From: DASZMJ01 sp035551935
Lineage (GTDB): Bacteria; Planctomycetota; Planctomycetia; Isosphaerales; Isosphaeraceae
Assembly (NCBI GenBank): GCA_035551935.1
Contig: DASZMJ010000469.1
Location: 1 to 16,714 of the forward strand
Direction of reading: 5' to 3'
Length of the DNA stretch: 16,714 nt
Of the stretch, positions 1-7,551 are shown one piece after another. Position numbers and translations under genes: made by a program. Under the pieces are notes generated by a model that searched no databases, was not told the DNA's origin, and worked only from the letters and a program-made list of their open reading frames with translations. Every line of letters begins with the position of its first letter. Positions within the stretch are counted from its first letter, which is position 1.

Positions 1-421
1 CCGACAGCAGGATACCGCCGAGCAAGTAGCAGAGGATCATCAACGGCAGGCTCGAGACGATCAGAAGGACCAGATACAAGAGCGAGCTGAGCAACTTGCC
101 GAGGAGGATCGTCATCGGCTCAAGCGGGCTGGCCAGGAGCATCTCGTACGTCTTCCGCTCCTTCTCGCCGGTGATGCTCCCCGAGGCGAACGACGGCGCC
201 ATCAGGGCGACGAGAAAGAACTGGCCGAGGAAGAAGAGCTCGAAGAGCTGCTGCGCCGTCTCCGACCCCACCCGTCGCGCCGCCCCCACCCCCTGCGGCC
301 ACGCGTTGTAGACGACGACGCTCAGCAGGACCACGTACCCGAGCTGGAGCACGAACGCCCGCGGCGACCGCAGGTTGACCAGCAATTCCCGGTTGAGGAC
401 GGGATTATCGCGGAAGATCAT
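1..421 (-). CDS. ABC-2 type transporter permease, N-terminal part (cut by window edge)
   Basis: This gene starts at ATG 421-419 and runs off the left edge, leaving 140 codons. The reading begins MIFRDNPVLNRELLVNLRSP, followed by a hydrophobic segment (about residues 22-41). A second membrane stretch (about 65-82) follows. Next comes SITGEKERKTYEMLLASPLE at about 82-101, a sequence typical of the cytoplasmic loop of ABC-2-type permeases (NatB and ABC2_membrane families). A long hydrophobic run of about residues 105-140 ends the visible part. The protein should form the membrane channel of an export-type ABC transporter, with the ATPase encoded at 921-1847 as its partner. The two genes are separated by a GxxExxY gene with inverted-repeat flanks, which I infer to be an insertion. 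The substrate cannot be told. The call is firm even though the C-terminus is missing. Confidence 0.88.
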   Translation of the reverse strand, partial: MIFRDNPVLNRELLVNLRSPRAFVLQLGYVVLLSVVVYNAWPQGVGAARRVGSETAQQLFELFFLGQFFLVALMAPSFASGSITGEKERKTYEMLLASPLEPMTILLGKLLSSLLYLVLLIVSSLPLMILCYLLGGILLS

Positions 422-428
422 GAAAGTA

Positions 429-914
429 TCACCGCAGGGGACGCGGAGGACGAAGAGTTAGATGAAGAGATCATAATTATCAATCTTCAAGCTTGTTAAC
501 GATGCGTTTGACGCCGCTCTTGAGGATGGTGACATTGAAGTTGATGAGCAGGCCGACCTTGTGGCCGGAGAGCTTGAGATACGACAGCAACTGGGCTTCG
601 TGGATCGGCGCCAGGTGTTCGACCGACTTCAACTCGACGACGACCTTCTTCGCGACGAGGAGATCGATCCGATAGCCGCAATCGACGCGGACGCGCACGT
701 AGATGACCGGGAGGTCCTTCTGCCGTTCGATGGACAGGCCGCGATCGGCCAGCTCGAAGGCCGGGCACGCCTCATAGGTCGATTCGAGGAGACCCGGCCC
801 GAGTTGCCGATGGACGGCGATCGCTGCCCCGATGATCGACTCCGTGATGTCGTTCCAACTCGACTCGACCATGACCCCTCCCCTCCTCTGCGCTCTCAGC
901 GTCCTCCGCGGTGA
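429..914. mobile_element. GxxExxY gene cassette bounded by imperfect 29-bp inverted repeats
   Basis: The plus strand at 429-457 and the minus strand at 914-886 both begin TCACCGC and continue with a purine-rich GGACGC / GAG / CG / AGAG pattern. By hand alignment 23 of 29 positions agree. The two arms face inward around the GxxExxY gene. The permease start codon lies at 421, 8 bp outside one arm, and the ATPase stop lies at 921-923, 7 bp outside the other. Without the element the ABC genes would be about 14 bp apart, normal operon spacing. Short GCAGAGGAC-like repeats next to GxxExxY genes are, from memory, common in other bacteria. That the unit moves is inference: it encodes no transposase and I see no clear target-site duplication. 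Confidence 0.45.
480..872 (-). CDS. GxxExxY family protein (PDDEXK-like)
   Basis: This 130-residue protein has the family's defining motif GLLESTYE at about residues 27-34 (G-x-x-E-x-x-Y). The PD-(D/E)xK-like core follows: the Asp of YRIDLLV near residue 69, then VELKS near 78-82, then LLSYLKLSG and a KVGLLINFNV strand. Length and order match the family (PF13366 type). Its biochemical role is not established; the fold suggests a nuclease, but no substrate is known. The start at ATG 872 is well supported by a strong purine-rich ribosome site (GAGGAGGGGAGGGG) directly upstream. Family members usually read ACLAYEL after GLLESVYE, whereas this one has ACPAFEL with a helix-breaking Pro, which may be natural variation. 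The gene interrupts an ABC ATPase/permease pair. Confidence 0.9.
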   Translation of the reverse strand: MVESSWNDITESIIGAAIAVHRQLGPGLLESTYEACPAFELADRGLSIERQKDLPVIYVRVRVDCGYRIDLLVAKKVVVELKSVEHLAPIHEAQLLSYLKLSGHKVGLLINFNVTILKSGVKRIVNKLED

Positions 915-920
915 ATCTCT

Positions 921-1847
921 TCAATTCACAATGCCCTTTGTGATCATCATGAAGACTTCTTCCAGGCTCAAATCCGCCTCGGCGAACGAGTGGACGCCGA
1001 CGCCGGCGGAGATGAGGCGGGTGAGGAGGCGGGCGAGGTCGTCGTCGTGGCCGTGGAACTCGGCGGTGAGCGTGTGGTCGAAGGCCTCGAGCGACTGGAT
1101 GCCGCGGTCGTCGCGGAGGATGGCGGCGGCGCGGTCGGCGTCGTCGAGGACGCGGACCTTGAGCACGCGGTGCGACCGGAGCTGGCGCTGGAGGTCCTGG
1201 ATGCTGCCGGCGACCAGCAGGCGGCCGCGCTCGATGATGCCGATCGACGTGCAGAAGTCGGCCAGCTCGGAGAGGATGTGGCTGGAGACGAGGATCGTCT
1301 TGCCCATGCCCTTCAGCTCGTTCAACAGCGCCTTCATCTCCAGCCGTGCCCGCGGGTCGAGCCCCGAGGCCGGCTCGTCGAGGATCAGCACCGGCGGGTC
1401 GTGCACCAGCGTCTTGGCCAGGCAGAGCCGCTGCTTCATCCCCTTGGACAGGCCGTTGACGTAGTCGTCGCGCTTGTGCGACAGGTCGAGCAGCTCGAGC
1501 ACCTGGCCGATGATCTGCTTGCGGTGCGACCGGGGGATCTCGTAGGCGACGGCGAAGAAGTCGAGGAATTCCCAGACCTTCATGCCGTCGTACACGCCGA
1601 AGTCGTCCGGCATGAAGCCGATGACCCGGCGCACGGCCATCGGGTCGGCGACGACGGAGTGACCCGCGACGAACCCCTCGCCCGCCGTCGGCCGCAGCAG
1701 GGTGGCGAGGAACCGGATCGTCGTGCTCTTGCCGGCGCCGTTGGGGCCGATGAAGCCGAAGATCTCGCCGCGGCCGATCGAGAAGGTCAGGTCGTCGACC
1801 GCGACGAAGTCGCCGTAGCGCTTGGTGAAGTGCAGGACCTCGATCAT
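921..1847 (-). CDS. ABC transporter ATP-binding protein (ABC-2 export type)
   Basis: The 308-residue ATPase starts MIEVLHFTKRYG. It has Walker A GPNGAGKST at 34-42, the Q-loop region as MPDDFGVYD at 79-87 (an Asp form seen in relatives, not Gln), and a signature LSKGMKQR at 133-140 (normally LSGG). Walker B LILDEP lies at 154-159, D-loop SGLD at 161-164 and the switch His at 190 in VSSHILSEL. The C-terminal 100 residues resemble the accessory domain of CcmA/NatA-type exporters. It should drive the permease at 1-421. The open frame continues far upstream of ATG 1847, but that part is out of frame with the neighbouring gene. The start at 1847 gives an ATGA overlap with the stop of the preceding gene, which implies translational coupling. 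Confidence 0.95.
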   Translation of the reverse strand: MIEVLHFTKRYGDFVAVDDLTFSIGRGEIFGFIGPNGAGKSTTIRFLATLLRPTAGEGFVAGHSVVADPMAVRRVIGFMPDDFGVYDGMKVWEFLDFFAVAYEIPRSHRKQIIGQVLELLDLSHKRDDYVNGLSKGMKQRLCLAKTLVHDPPVLILDEPASGLDPRARLEMKALLNELKGMGKTILVSSHILSELADFCTSIGIIERGRLLVAGSIQDLQRQLRSHRVLKVRVLDDADRAAAILRDDRGIQSLEAFDHTLTAEFHGHDDDLARLLTRLISAGVGVHSFAEADLSLEEVFMMITKGIVN

Positions 1848-4372
1848 GGGCGTTGGGCCACGTTGTCCGGGGGCGGCGTCGGTTCGGAACGAGAGGCTGA
1901 GGCGGTGTCGTAGGCGGAAAGGCCGGGGGAGGGCGCCGGGCCGTAGGCCAGGTGGACGACCACGATCGTGAAGCCCCGGGCGCGGTCGATGGCTGGGCTG
2001 ATCTTCTGCCGCGGTCGGGCGTCGGGCGTCCAGGCGACGAGCCGTCGCTCGCCGGCCCCCTCGGGGCCCGGCCAGGCGTAATTCCGGAGGGGCTCGAGGA
2101 ACGGCTCCGGGTCCGTCCAGCCGACCCTCGGGGCGACGGCTGGCGGCGGGGTCGTCGCCGCCGGCGGCGGGTTGTCGAGGTCGAACACGGCCCCCGGGGC
2201 GATCGTGCCCAGCGTCTTGCGGACCGGCTTGCGGTCCTCGCCGACGTCGACGAGCACCGCGTCGCGCAGCTCCATGTTCGTGTTGTTGACGACCCGCCGC
2301 GACGGGGCGGTCGCGTAGCGGACCGTGCCGCCGAGCGGGAACATCTGCTCGGCGCGATACATGTTCAGGCTCCTCGGCTGGACCTGGAAGCCCGTCAGGG
2401 CCGGCACCGGCTGCGATTCCCAGGCGGCCTGCGTGGTGTCGGCCCCGCGGAGGCTGGCGCCGGCCGGGATGTTCAGCGGCAACGCCAGGGCCGTCGGCTC
2501 CTCGGGGTAGGCGATCGTGAACCGCACGCGGCCGGTCGAGTAGAGCGCGGCGATCCGGCTCAGGTGGCCGCGCGGGTAGCCGGCGTGGACCTCGAGGAGG
2601 TCGATCTCGTCGATCGCCGAGTCGTAGCCCAGCTCCCGCGCCGCGCCCCGCTCGACGACCACCGCGAAGGCCAGCGAGAGCACCGGCACGAGCAGCCAGG
2701 CCAGCTCGCGGCGGCGGAGCACGAACCGGCAGAACAGGTAGTTCAGCGGCACGATCGCCAGCGCGAAGGCGACGAGCACCTTGAGGACGAAGCCCCGGCC
2801 GGGGATCGAGATGCCCGAGGCGTCCTCCAGCGCCGCGCGGGCCATCGTCGGCAACTGGGCGTCGTCGAGCCAGGCGGCGACCGGGTCCAGCGGCAGTGTC
2901 GGCTCCCCCGGCGTCGCCTCGACCGTCGGGGTGCGGGTGCCGAGGTCGCGGCCGAGCAGCCGGAACCACGTCAACTCGGGGGCGGCGAGCAGGCGATTCG
3001 GCTCGGAGCGGCTCGGGGCCCAGGGCTCCTCCGGCCGGCGCAGGACGAGGCGCCGGACGAAGGTGTCAAGCCCCTTCCAGGCGACGAGCGAGGGGTCGGT
3101 CGGGTTGACGGCCAGCATCAGGATCCGGCCGCGGCCGACCCGCCGCTCGACGCCCAGCAGGCGCGACCCGGCGTCCGCCTCGATCAGGGGGATCGTCGTG
3201 ATCGCCCCCGCGTCGCCGTCGTCGCGCGGCCGGAGCACAGACAGGAAGATGGGGCGGTTCCGCACGCGGACGATCGACTCTGGCGGGGCGTAGACGCTGC
3301 CCGGTCGGGCCTTCACCCGCGACGGCGCCGGCGCGGGGCGGTTCGAGTAGTCGACCCCCTCCGAGTCGGGGTCGGGCCAGTCGTCCGGCGGCAATGGGGG
3401 CGGGTACTCGCGCGAGAGCGCGTGCAGCTCGTCATCGGTCAGGGGCGCGACCTCGCCGGTGAGGTCGGCGGGCAGGAAGCGGCCGAGGAAGCTCTCCTTG
3501 TCCTGGAGGGTCGCCGTCGCCGGCCCGGCGCCGCCGACGACGACGAGCTGGCCGCCCCAGTGCAGCCAGTCGAGCAGGGCCTGCTGCTGCGCCGTGTTGA
3601 GCGCCTCGGTGCCGAGGCCGTCCCAGACGACGTGGCTAATCGTCGTCCAGGTCAGGGGGTGGGGCGACAGCGCCGGCTTCTCGGGCGTCAACGGGATGAC
3701 CATCCGGTAGTAGCGCCGCTGCTCGGCGGGCAGGCCGCTGCGGACGTCGCGCGTCGGCGCGATCAGGGCCTGGAACTGGTTCCAGGAGTTGTAGACGTTC
3801 GGGTCGCGGGCCAGGATCATGAGGATCATTTGGTGCGGCTCGAGCTTCAACAGCGGCGCCGTCCAGAGCCCGTCGGCCCGGATCGCCTCGGGGCGGGCCA
3901 GGTCGATCGGCAGCTCCTTGCCGAACTCGGGGAACAGGACCTGCCAGCCGAGCCGCGACTGCTGCCCCTTGACCAGCCGCGCCCCGCGCCGGAAGACGAC
4001 TTCCTGCGTCCGGGAGAGCCGCACGGCGGCCGTCTGGAGCTGCCCCTCGTAGTCGGCGTGGTTGGCCTTCATCTCCAGGCCGACCGTCGCCCAGTGCCCC
4101 GGCTTGACGTACGGCAGGATGTCGAAGGGGGCGACCCACGACTTGAAGAACTCCAGGGGCGGCTTCTGCTTCTCCTTGAGCTTCTTCTCGAGCTTGTCGA
4201 GGGCCTCGGGGTCGGTCAGGTCCTTGAACTTCTCGACCGCCGACGGCCCCGCGGGCTGCGAGGACGGGGTCGTCGATTGTCCTTGGCCGCGCGCGGGCAC
4301 GCCGGGGGCGAGGGCCAGGGCCATCGCCACGCCCAGCAGCCTCGGGCCGATCTCGCGAGCGTGGCGGAACAC
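1844..4372 (-). CDS. Large secreted, membrane-anchored protein of an ABC transporter operon (GATase1-like/GldG-like)
   Basis: I do not recognise a named family. With GTG 4372 as start the product has 842 residues and begins with a signal-like segment (RLLGVAMALALAPGVPARG). A Pro-rich and charged KLEKKLKEKQK stretch follows. A large extracytoplasmic region contains WGGQLVVVGGAGPATATL near 274-291 and GRGRILMLAVNP near 410-421, as in class I glutaminase-like domains of DUF4350/GldG-type proteins. Two membrane helices lie near 526-550 and 553-572, and a second exported domain follows. The 4-bp overlap with the ATPase gene suggests it is an exported partner of that transporter. GTG 4432 is an alternative start, but the extra 20 codons have clearly lower GC at third positions and a promoter-like sequence lies just upstream of them. 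Confidence 0.75.
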   Translation of the reverse strand: MFRHAREIGPRLLGVAMALALAPGVPARGQGQSTTPSSQPAGPSAVEKFKDLTDPEALDKLEKKLKEKQKPPLEFFKSWVAPFDILPYVKPGHWATVGLEMKANHADYEGQLQTAAVRLSRTQEVVFRRGARLVKGQQSRLGWQVLFPEFGKELPIDLARPEAIRADGLWTAPLLKLEPHQMILMILARDPNVYNSWNQFQALIAPTRDVRSGLPAEQRRYYRMVIPLTPEKPALSPHPLTWTTISHVVWDGLGTEALNTAQQQALLDWLHWGGQLVVVGGAGPATATLQDKESFLGRFLPADLTGEVAPLTDDELHALSREYPPPLPPDDWPDPDSEGVDYSNRPAPAPSRVKARPGSVYAPPESIVRVRNRPIFLSVLRPRDDGDAGAITTIPLIEADAGSRLLGVERRVGRGRILMLAVNPTDPSLVAWKGLDTFVRRLVLRRPEEPWAPSRSEPNRLLAAPELTWFRLLGRDLGTRTPTVEATPGEPTLPLDPVAAWLDDAQLPTMARAALEDASGISIPGRGFVLKVLVAFALAIVPLNYLFCRFVLRRRELAWLLVPVLSLAFAVVVERGAARELGYDSAIDEIDLLEVHAGYPRGHLSRIAALYSTGRVRFTIAYPEEPTALALPLNIPAGASLRGADTTQAAWESQPVPALTGFQVQPRSLNMYRAEQMFPLGGTVRYATAPSRRVVNNTNMELRDAVLVDVGEDRKPVRKTLGTIAPGAVFDLDNPPPAATTPPPAVAPRVGWTDPEPFLEPLRNYAWPGPEGAGERRLVAWTPDARPRQKISPAIDRARGFTIVVVHLAYGPAPSPGLSAYDTASASRSEPTPPPDNVAQRP

Positions 4373-4440
4373 GACTTGGATGTCTCGATCGTGGAAGAGG
4401 AGTTCGTTGGGACGTCCGCCCCCGGGTGTCACGAAGGTCC

Positions 4441-4469
4441 AGTCTAACCCGTCCGCACGATCGTCGGAA
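4441..4469 (-). promoter_or_regulatory. Candidate promoter for the ABC/GATase-like operon
   Basis: On the minus strand TTCCGA (4469-4464) and TAGACT (4446-4441) are 17 bases apart. The -35 box is weak (3 of 6 to consensus) and the -10 box is fair (4 of 6). Transcription would begin near 4434, placing the GTG at 4372 about 60 nt into the message. The same TAG(A/C)CT core occurs upstream of xdhC, after birA and before the HEAT/TPR gene. Confidence 0.3.
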
Positions 4470-4520
4470 GGGCCGCGGCGCGCGGAATCCGAAGGAATTG
4501 GGGAACTCGCACACGTCGCC

Positions 4521-5129
4521 TCAGGGTGCCGCCCAGCGTCGATAGTCGTCGGGCGTGTCGAGGTCGGCCAGGGCCCCCTCGTCCTCGGCGGCGACCGCGA
4601 CGAGCCGATCCTCGTAGGCGGCGAGCAAGGCGTTGACCCCGACCCCGTCCGGCAAGGCCGCGATCGTCGCGGCCAGGCCCGACGGCAGCCAGACCGGGTG
4701 CCCGCGACGGCCGTCGAAGGTCGGCACGACGATCGCGCCCGGCTCGGCCCGCCCTCGATCGACGACCCGGGCGACGAGGCTCGCCGTGAGCCCGGGGCTG
4801 TCCCCCGGCGCCAGCAGGATGCCGACGGGCTCGACTCCGGCCAGCGCCTCCAGGCCCAGCACGATCGAGGCCCGCATGTCGGCCGTGTGGCCCGCCGGCA
4901 CGACCACCCTCGCGCCGGCCCGCTCGGCCTCGGCGATCAACTCCGGTGCCCCGGTCGCGTCCCTCGTCGGGGCGACGACGATCACCGGATCGGCCCCGCC
5001 GCTCCTCAATGCCTCGACGACCCGGGCGATCAACGCACGCCCCTGGATCGGCAACGTCAGCTTCGGCCGTCCCATCCGCGCGCTCCGGCCCGCGGCCGGC
5101 ACGATCGCGGCGACGGGGCCGCCGGTCAC
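4521..5129 (-). CDS. MobA/MocA-like nucleotidyltransferase (molybdenum cofactor modification)
   Basis: The 202-residue protein has the glycosyltransferase-A-like NTP-transferase signature IVPAAGRSARMGRPK at 9-23 (consensus LAAGxSxRMGxxK). APGDSPGL near residues 110-117 supplies the metal-binding Asp, and RGHPVWLP near 139-146 and ADLDTPDDYRRW at the C-terminus complete the pattern. Members of this family transfer CMP or GMP to molybdopterin. When paired with XdhC they are usually the cytidylyltransferase MocA, which makes the cofactor for xanthine-dehydrogenase-type enzymes. The GTG start at 5129 overlaps the xdhC stop by four bases (GTGA), so both are expected in one message. The exact nucleotide cannot be read from the sequence; no hydroxylase gene lies in the window. 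Confidence 0.88.
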   Translation of the reverse strand: MTGGPVAAIVPAAGRSARMGRPKLTLPIQGRALIARVVEALRSGGADPVIVVAPTRDATGAPELIAEAERAGARVVVPAGHTADMRASIVLGLEALAGVEPVGILLAPGDSPGLTASLVARVVDRGRAEPGAIVVPTFDGRRGHPVWLPSGLAATIAALPDGVGVNALLAAYEDRLVAVAAEDEGALADLDTPDDYRRWAAP

Positions 5130-6211
5130 GCCCCGGCCCCCTCGCAGGAGACCGGCTCCACGACGCCGCCAACGCCGAGGTTGCGGCGGCCGATCAGCTC
5201 GGCCACGATGCTCACGGCGATCTCGAAGACGCTCTGCGAGCCGATGTCGAAGCCCACCGGGGCTTTCACTCGGGCCAACGCCGGCTCGGGGATGCCCTGC
5301 GAGCGGAGGCCGTCGAAGATCAGGCGGATCTTGCGCTTGGAGCCGATCAGGCCGACGTAAGGGGCCGGGGTCGGAGCCAGGTGGTAGAGCGCCTCCTGGT
5401 CGTGGCCGTGGCCGCGGGTGACGACCAGGGCATACGTGTGCGGCGTGGCCTCGGCGGCCACGGCGGGCAGGACCTCGTCGAACGGGCCGACGATCAGGCG
5501 GCGGGCGTCGGGGAAGCGGTCGGGGTTGGCATACTGGGCGCGGTCGTCGACGACCCAGACCTCGAAGTCGGCCCGCGCCGCCAGCTCGGCGACGGCCTGG
5601 CCGACGTGCCCGGCACCGACGATTACGAGCCGGACCCGGGGCAAGGTCGGCAGGAGCGCGACGCCCGACCGCGCCGCGGTCCTCGGGCGGCCCGCGATCG
5701 GCTCGACCTGCTCGGCCACCGCGCCCGGCGCCGCGGCCGAGGGCCAGGACGCCAGGCCTTCGCCGAGCGGGCCGAAGAGGAACCGGGCGCCGAGCCGGTC
5801 GGCGTCGCAACGGGCCGGGTCGAGGACGATCGCCTCGGTGCAGCCGTGGCCGGAGTCCCAGGCGGCGAGCAAGGTCCGCAGGTAGGCCGCCGGCTCGGGC
5901 CCGCGGAGGCCTTCGGCGAGGATGACCATCCGGCCGCCGCAGATCAGGCCATCGGCCCAGGCATAGTCGTGGTCGAGGACGAAGGTGAACAGCTCGGCGC
6001 CGGCCCGGCCGAGGCGGCGGGCGGCCTTCTGCCTGACCTCGCCCTCGACGCAGCCGCCCCCGAGCGTCCCGACCTGGCCCCCGGCCGGGTCCACGACCAT
6101 CAACGCCCCCGCCTTCTGCGGCGTCGAGCCCCGCGTCTCGACGACCTGGCAGAGGACCATCTCCCGCCCGTCCTCGAGGGCCCCGATCAGGTGTCTCAAG
6201 ACGTCGCGCAT
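5126..6211 (-). CDS. xdhC: XdhC/CoxI family molybdenum-cofactor insertion protein
   Basis: The 361-residue protein has both XdhC domains. The N-terminal CoxI domain has RGSTPQKAGA at 27-36, GTLGGGCVEGEV at 48-59 and the cysteine in LICGGRM at 89-95. The C-terminal Rossmann domain has VIVGAGHVGQA near residue 200, VVDDR, VVTRGHGHDQEAL and YVGLIGSKRK. In this family the protein binds the sulfurated molybdenum cofactor and inserts it into xanthine dehydrogenase or related hydroxylases. Overlap with the MobA-like gene supports that role. The ATG at 6211 fits the family start and lies about 50 nt below a promoter-like sequence. The target hydroxylase must be encoded outside the window. Confidence 0.93.
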   Translation of the reverse strand: MRDVLRHLIGALEDGREMVLCQVVETRGSTPQKAGALMVVDPAGGQVGTLGGGCVEGEVRQKAARRLGRAGAELFTFVLDHDYAWADGLICGGRMVILAEGLRGPEPAAYLRTLLAAWDSGHGCTEAIVLDPARCDADRLGARFLFGPLGEGLASWPSAAAPGAVAEQVEPIAGRPRTAARSGVALLPTLPRVRLVIVGAGHVGQAVAELAARADFEVWVVDDRAQYANPDRFPDARRLIVGPFDEVLPAVAAEATPHTYALVVTRGHGHDQEALYHLAPTPAPYVGLIGSKRKIRLIFDGLRSQGIPEPALARVKAPVGFDIGSQSVFEIAVSIVAELIGRRNLGVGGVVEPVSCEGAGA

Positions 6212-6270
6212 AGGGTCCGATGCCGGGAGGGTGGGGCGGTCGTGGTTCCACGCGGCCCGAGGGCCCTCCC

Positions 6271-6299
6271 AGGCTAACCCGGGCGGTGCCCGCGAGCAA
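6271..6299 (-). promoter_or_regulatory. Candidate xdhC promoter
   Basis: On the minus strand TTGCTC (6299-6294), a 17-base spacer and TAGCCT (6276-6271) form a sigma-70-like arrangement. The start would fall near 6264, giving a leader of about 53 nt before the xdhC ATG at 6211. The -10 box belongs to the TAG(A/C)CT type seen elsewhere in this window. Confidence 0.35.
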
Positions 6300-6393
6300 G
6301 TCGGCCCCCGGCCACGGCCTGCGTCCTCGAGAATCGTGGACTACATTCGAAAAGGGCACGAACACTGCATGAGGGGTGGATGTCCGTCTCCCC

Positions 6394-6422
6394 TTGCCGA
6401 CGCGGGGTCGGCCGAGTACAAT
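6394..6422 (+). promoter_or_regulatory. Candidate promoter for the DUF1559 gene
   Basis: TTGCCG (6394-6399), a spacer of exactly 17 bases and TACAAT (6417-6422) match the sigma-70 consensus at 4 of 6 and 5 of 6 positions. It lies in the 323-base divergent gap between xdhC and the pseudopilin gene and would give a leader of about 105 nt. An ACAATTGT palindrome overlaps the -10 box (6418-6425) and could be an operator, but that is speculation. I see nothing else in the gap beyond the two promoters. Confidence 0.5.
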
Positions 6423-6534
6423 TGTCCGTATTCAATTACCGCGATGATTTCGTGTAGAAACCTCCTCGACCCGCTCCGGTCGCGCGTGCCGTCGCGCACT
6501 CGAACGGGCCCGGGTCGACCTTGAGAGCGATCCC

Positions 6535-7458
6535 ATGCGCATGAATCATGTCGGGCCGCGATGCCGGGCCGCGGGCTTCACTCTGATCGAGTTGCTGGTG
6601 GTCATCTCGATCATCGGGGTCCTGATCGCCCTGCTGCTGCCGGCCGTGCAGATGGCCCGCGAGGCCGCCCGCAAGTCGAGTTGCCAGAACAACCTGCACC
6701 AGCTCGGCGTGGCGATGCACAACTACGAGGGCTCGCAGGGGGCCTTCCCCATGGGCTACCAGTCGTGGCGCACCACCAACGTGCTCCAGACCGCCCCCGG
6801 CTGGGGCTGGCCGGCGATGATCCTCCGCGAGATGGAGCAGGGGGTCTTGTATGATGCCATCAACATCAAGCTGCCGGTCGAGCACGCCGCGAACCAGACG
6901 GCCCGGATGGTCGACGTCAAGGCCTACCTCTGCCCGTCCGACCAGAACGTCGGCAAGTTCACCGTGACCCAGGCCGACGGCACGGCGATCGCCGACGCGC
7001 AGCCGATCAGCTACGCCGGCAACTATGGCGCCGGCGGCGACATCGTGAACCTGCCGCAGTCGGGCAACGGCCTCTTGATGCGGAACACGGCGATCCGCGT
7101 CGCGGCGATCCCCGACGGCCTGAGCCAGACGTTCCTCGTCGGCGAGCGCGCCGGCACGTTGACGCGCGACCCCTGGGCGGGAGTCATGTCGGGCGCGACC
7201 AGCCGGGTCCTGCCCAAGGCCAGCGTCAGCCCGCTCGTCGAGGCCGGCGGCGTCCAGGTACTCGCCCACGTCGGGCCCAACCCGCTGGACAGCCGGTCGA
7301 GCAACCCCGACGACTTCTTCGGGCCCCACCCCGGCGGCGCCCACTTCCTGATGGCCGACGGCTCGGTCAAGTTCATCAAGGAGAGCGTCAACCTCGGCAT
7401 CTACGCCGCCCTGGCCACCCGTCGCGGCAACGAGGTCATCAGCGGCAGCGGTTATTGA
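6535..7458 (+). CDS. DUF1559 domain protein with type II/IV prepilin-like N-terminus
   Basis: The 307-residue protein carries a short basic leader (MRMNHVGPRCRAAG), then a class III prepilin cleavage site G14/F15 and FTLIELLVVISIIGVLIALL, with Glu at mature position 5 (residue 19). The DUF1559 (SBP_bac_10) domain follows, with PAVQMAREAARKSSCQNNLHQLG and an LCPSDQ motif. The C-terminus has the H-X9-DG signature: H265, then D275-G276 in MADGSVKFI. Prepilin peptidase should process it and it should end up outside the inner membrane. The family is present in large paralogous sets in Planctomycetota, and its function is poorly known (pseudopilin-like). ATG 6541 is an alternative start two codons later. 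It appears to be a single-gene unit with its own promoter. Confidence 0.93.
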   Translation: MRMNHVGPRCRAAGFTLIELLVVISIIGVLIALLLPAVQMAREAARKSSCQNNLHQLGVAMHNYEGSQGAFPMGYQSWRTTNVLQTAPGWGWPAMILREMEQGVLYDAINIKLPVEHAANQTARMVDVKAYLCPSDQNVGKFTVTQADGTAIADAQPISYAGNYGAGGDIVNLPQSGNGLLMRNTAIRVAAIPDGLSQTFLVGERAGTLTRDPWAGVMSGATSRVLPKASVSPLVEAGGVQVLAHVGPNPLDSRSSNPDDFFGPHPGGAHFLMADGSVKFIKESVNLGIYAALATRRGNEVISGSGY

Positions 7459-7483
7459 ACGGGCCCCCGGGCCCTGACACAAT
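7455..7483 (+). promoter_or_regulatory. Weak candidate promoter for maf
   Basis: TTGAAC (7455-7460), overlapping the DUF1559 stop codon, is followed after 17 bases by CACAAT (7478-7483). Each box matches 4 of 6 consensus positions. The spacer GGGCCCCCGGGCCCTGA is itself nearly palindromic and could instead be a weak terminator for the upstream gene. The leader to the maf GTG would be about 60 nt. Confidence 0.28.
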
Positions 7484-7551
7484 GGGGACCGGCCGCGAGC
7501 CTTCGAGGTGCTCGTGCCCACCGATCGTGTCCGCCCGACGGAGGCGCCGGC

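Noticed and set aside
429..914. Target-site duplication around the GxxExxY cassette
   Set aside because: The bases just outside the arms (AAGTA side and ATCTC side) do not match, so no duplication is claimed.
911..929. GTGAAT/ATTCAC inverted repeat at the ATPase stop as a terminator
   Set aside because: Only six base pairs with a 7-base loop and no T run, and it overlaps the coding end.
4373..4432. GTG 4432 as start of the GATase-like gene
   Set aside because: The 20 extra codons have low third-position GC and would begin almost at the proposed transcription start; GTG 4372 leads straight into a signal-like sequence.
1952..4447. Long open frame antisense to the GATase-like gene
   Set aside because: Its translation is Arg/Gly/Val/Glu-rich with no domain, a pattern produced by GC-rich codon bias opposite a real gene.
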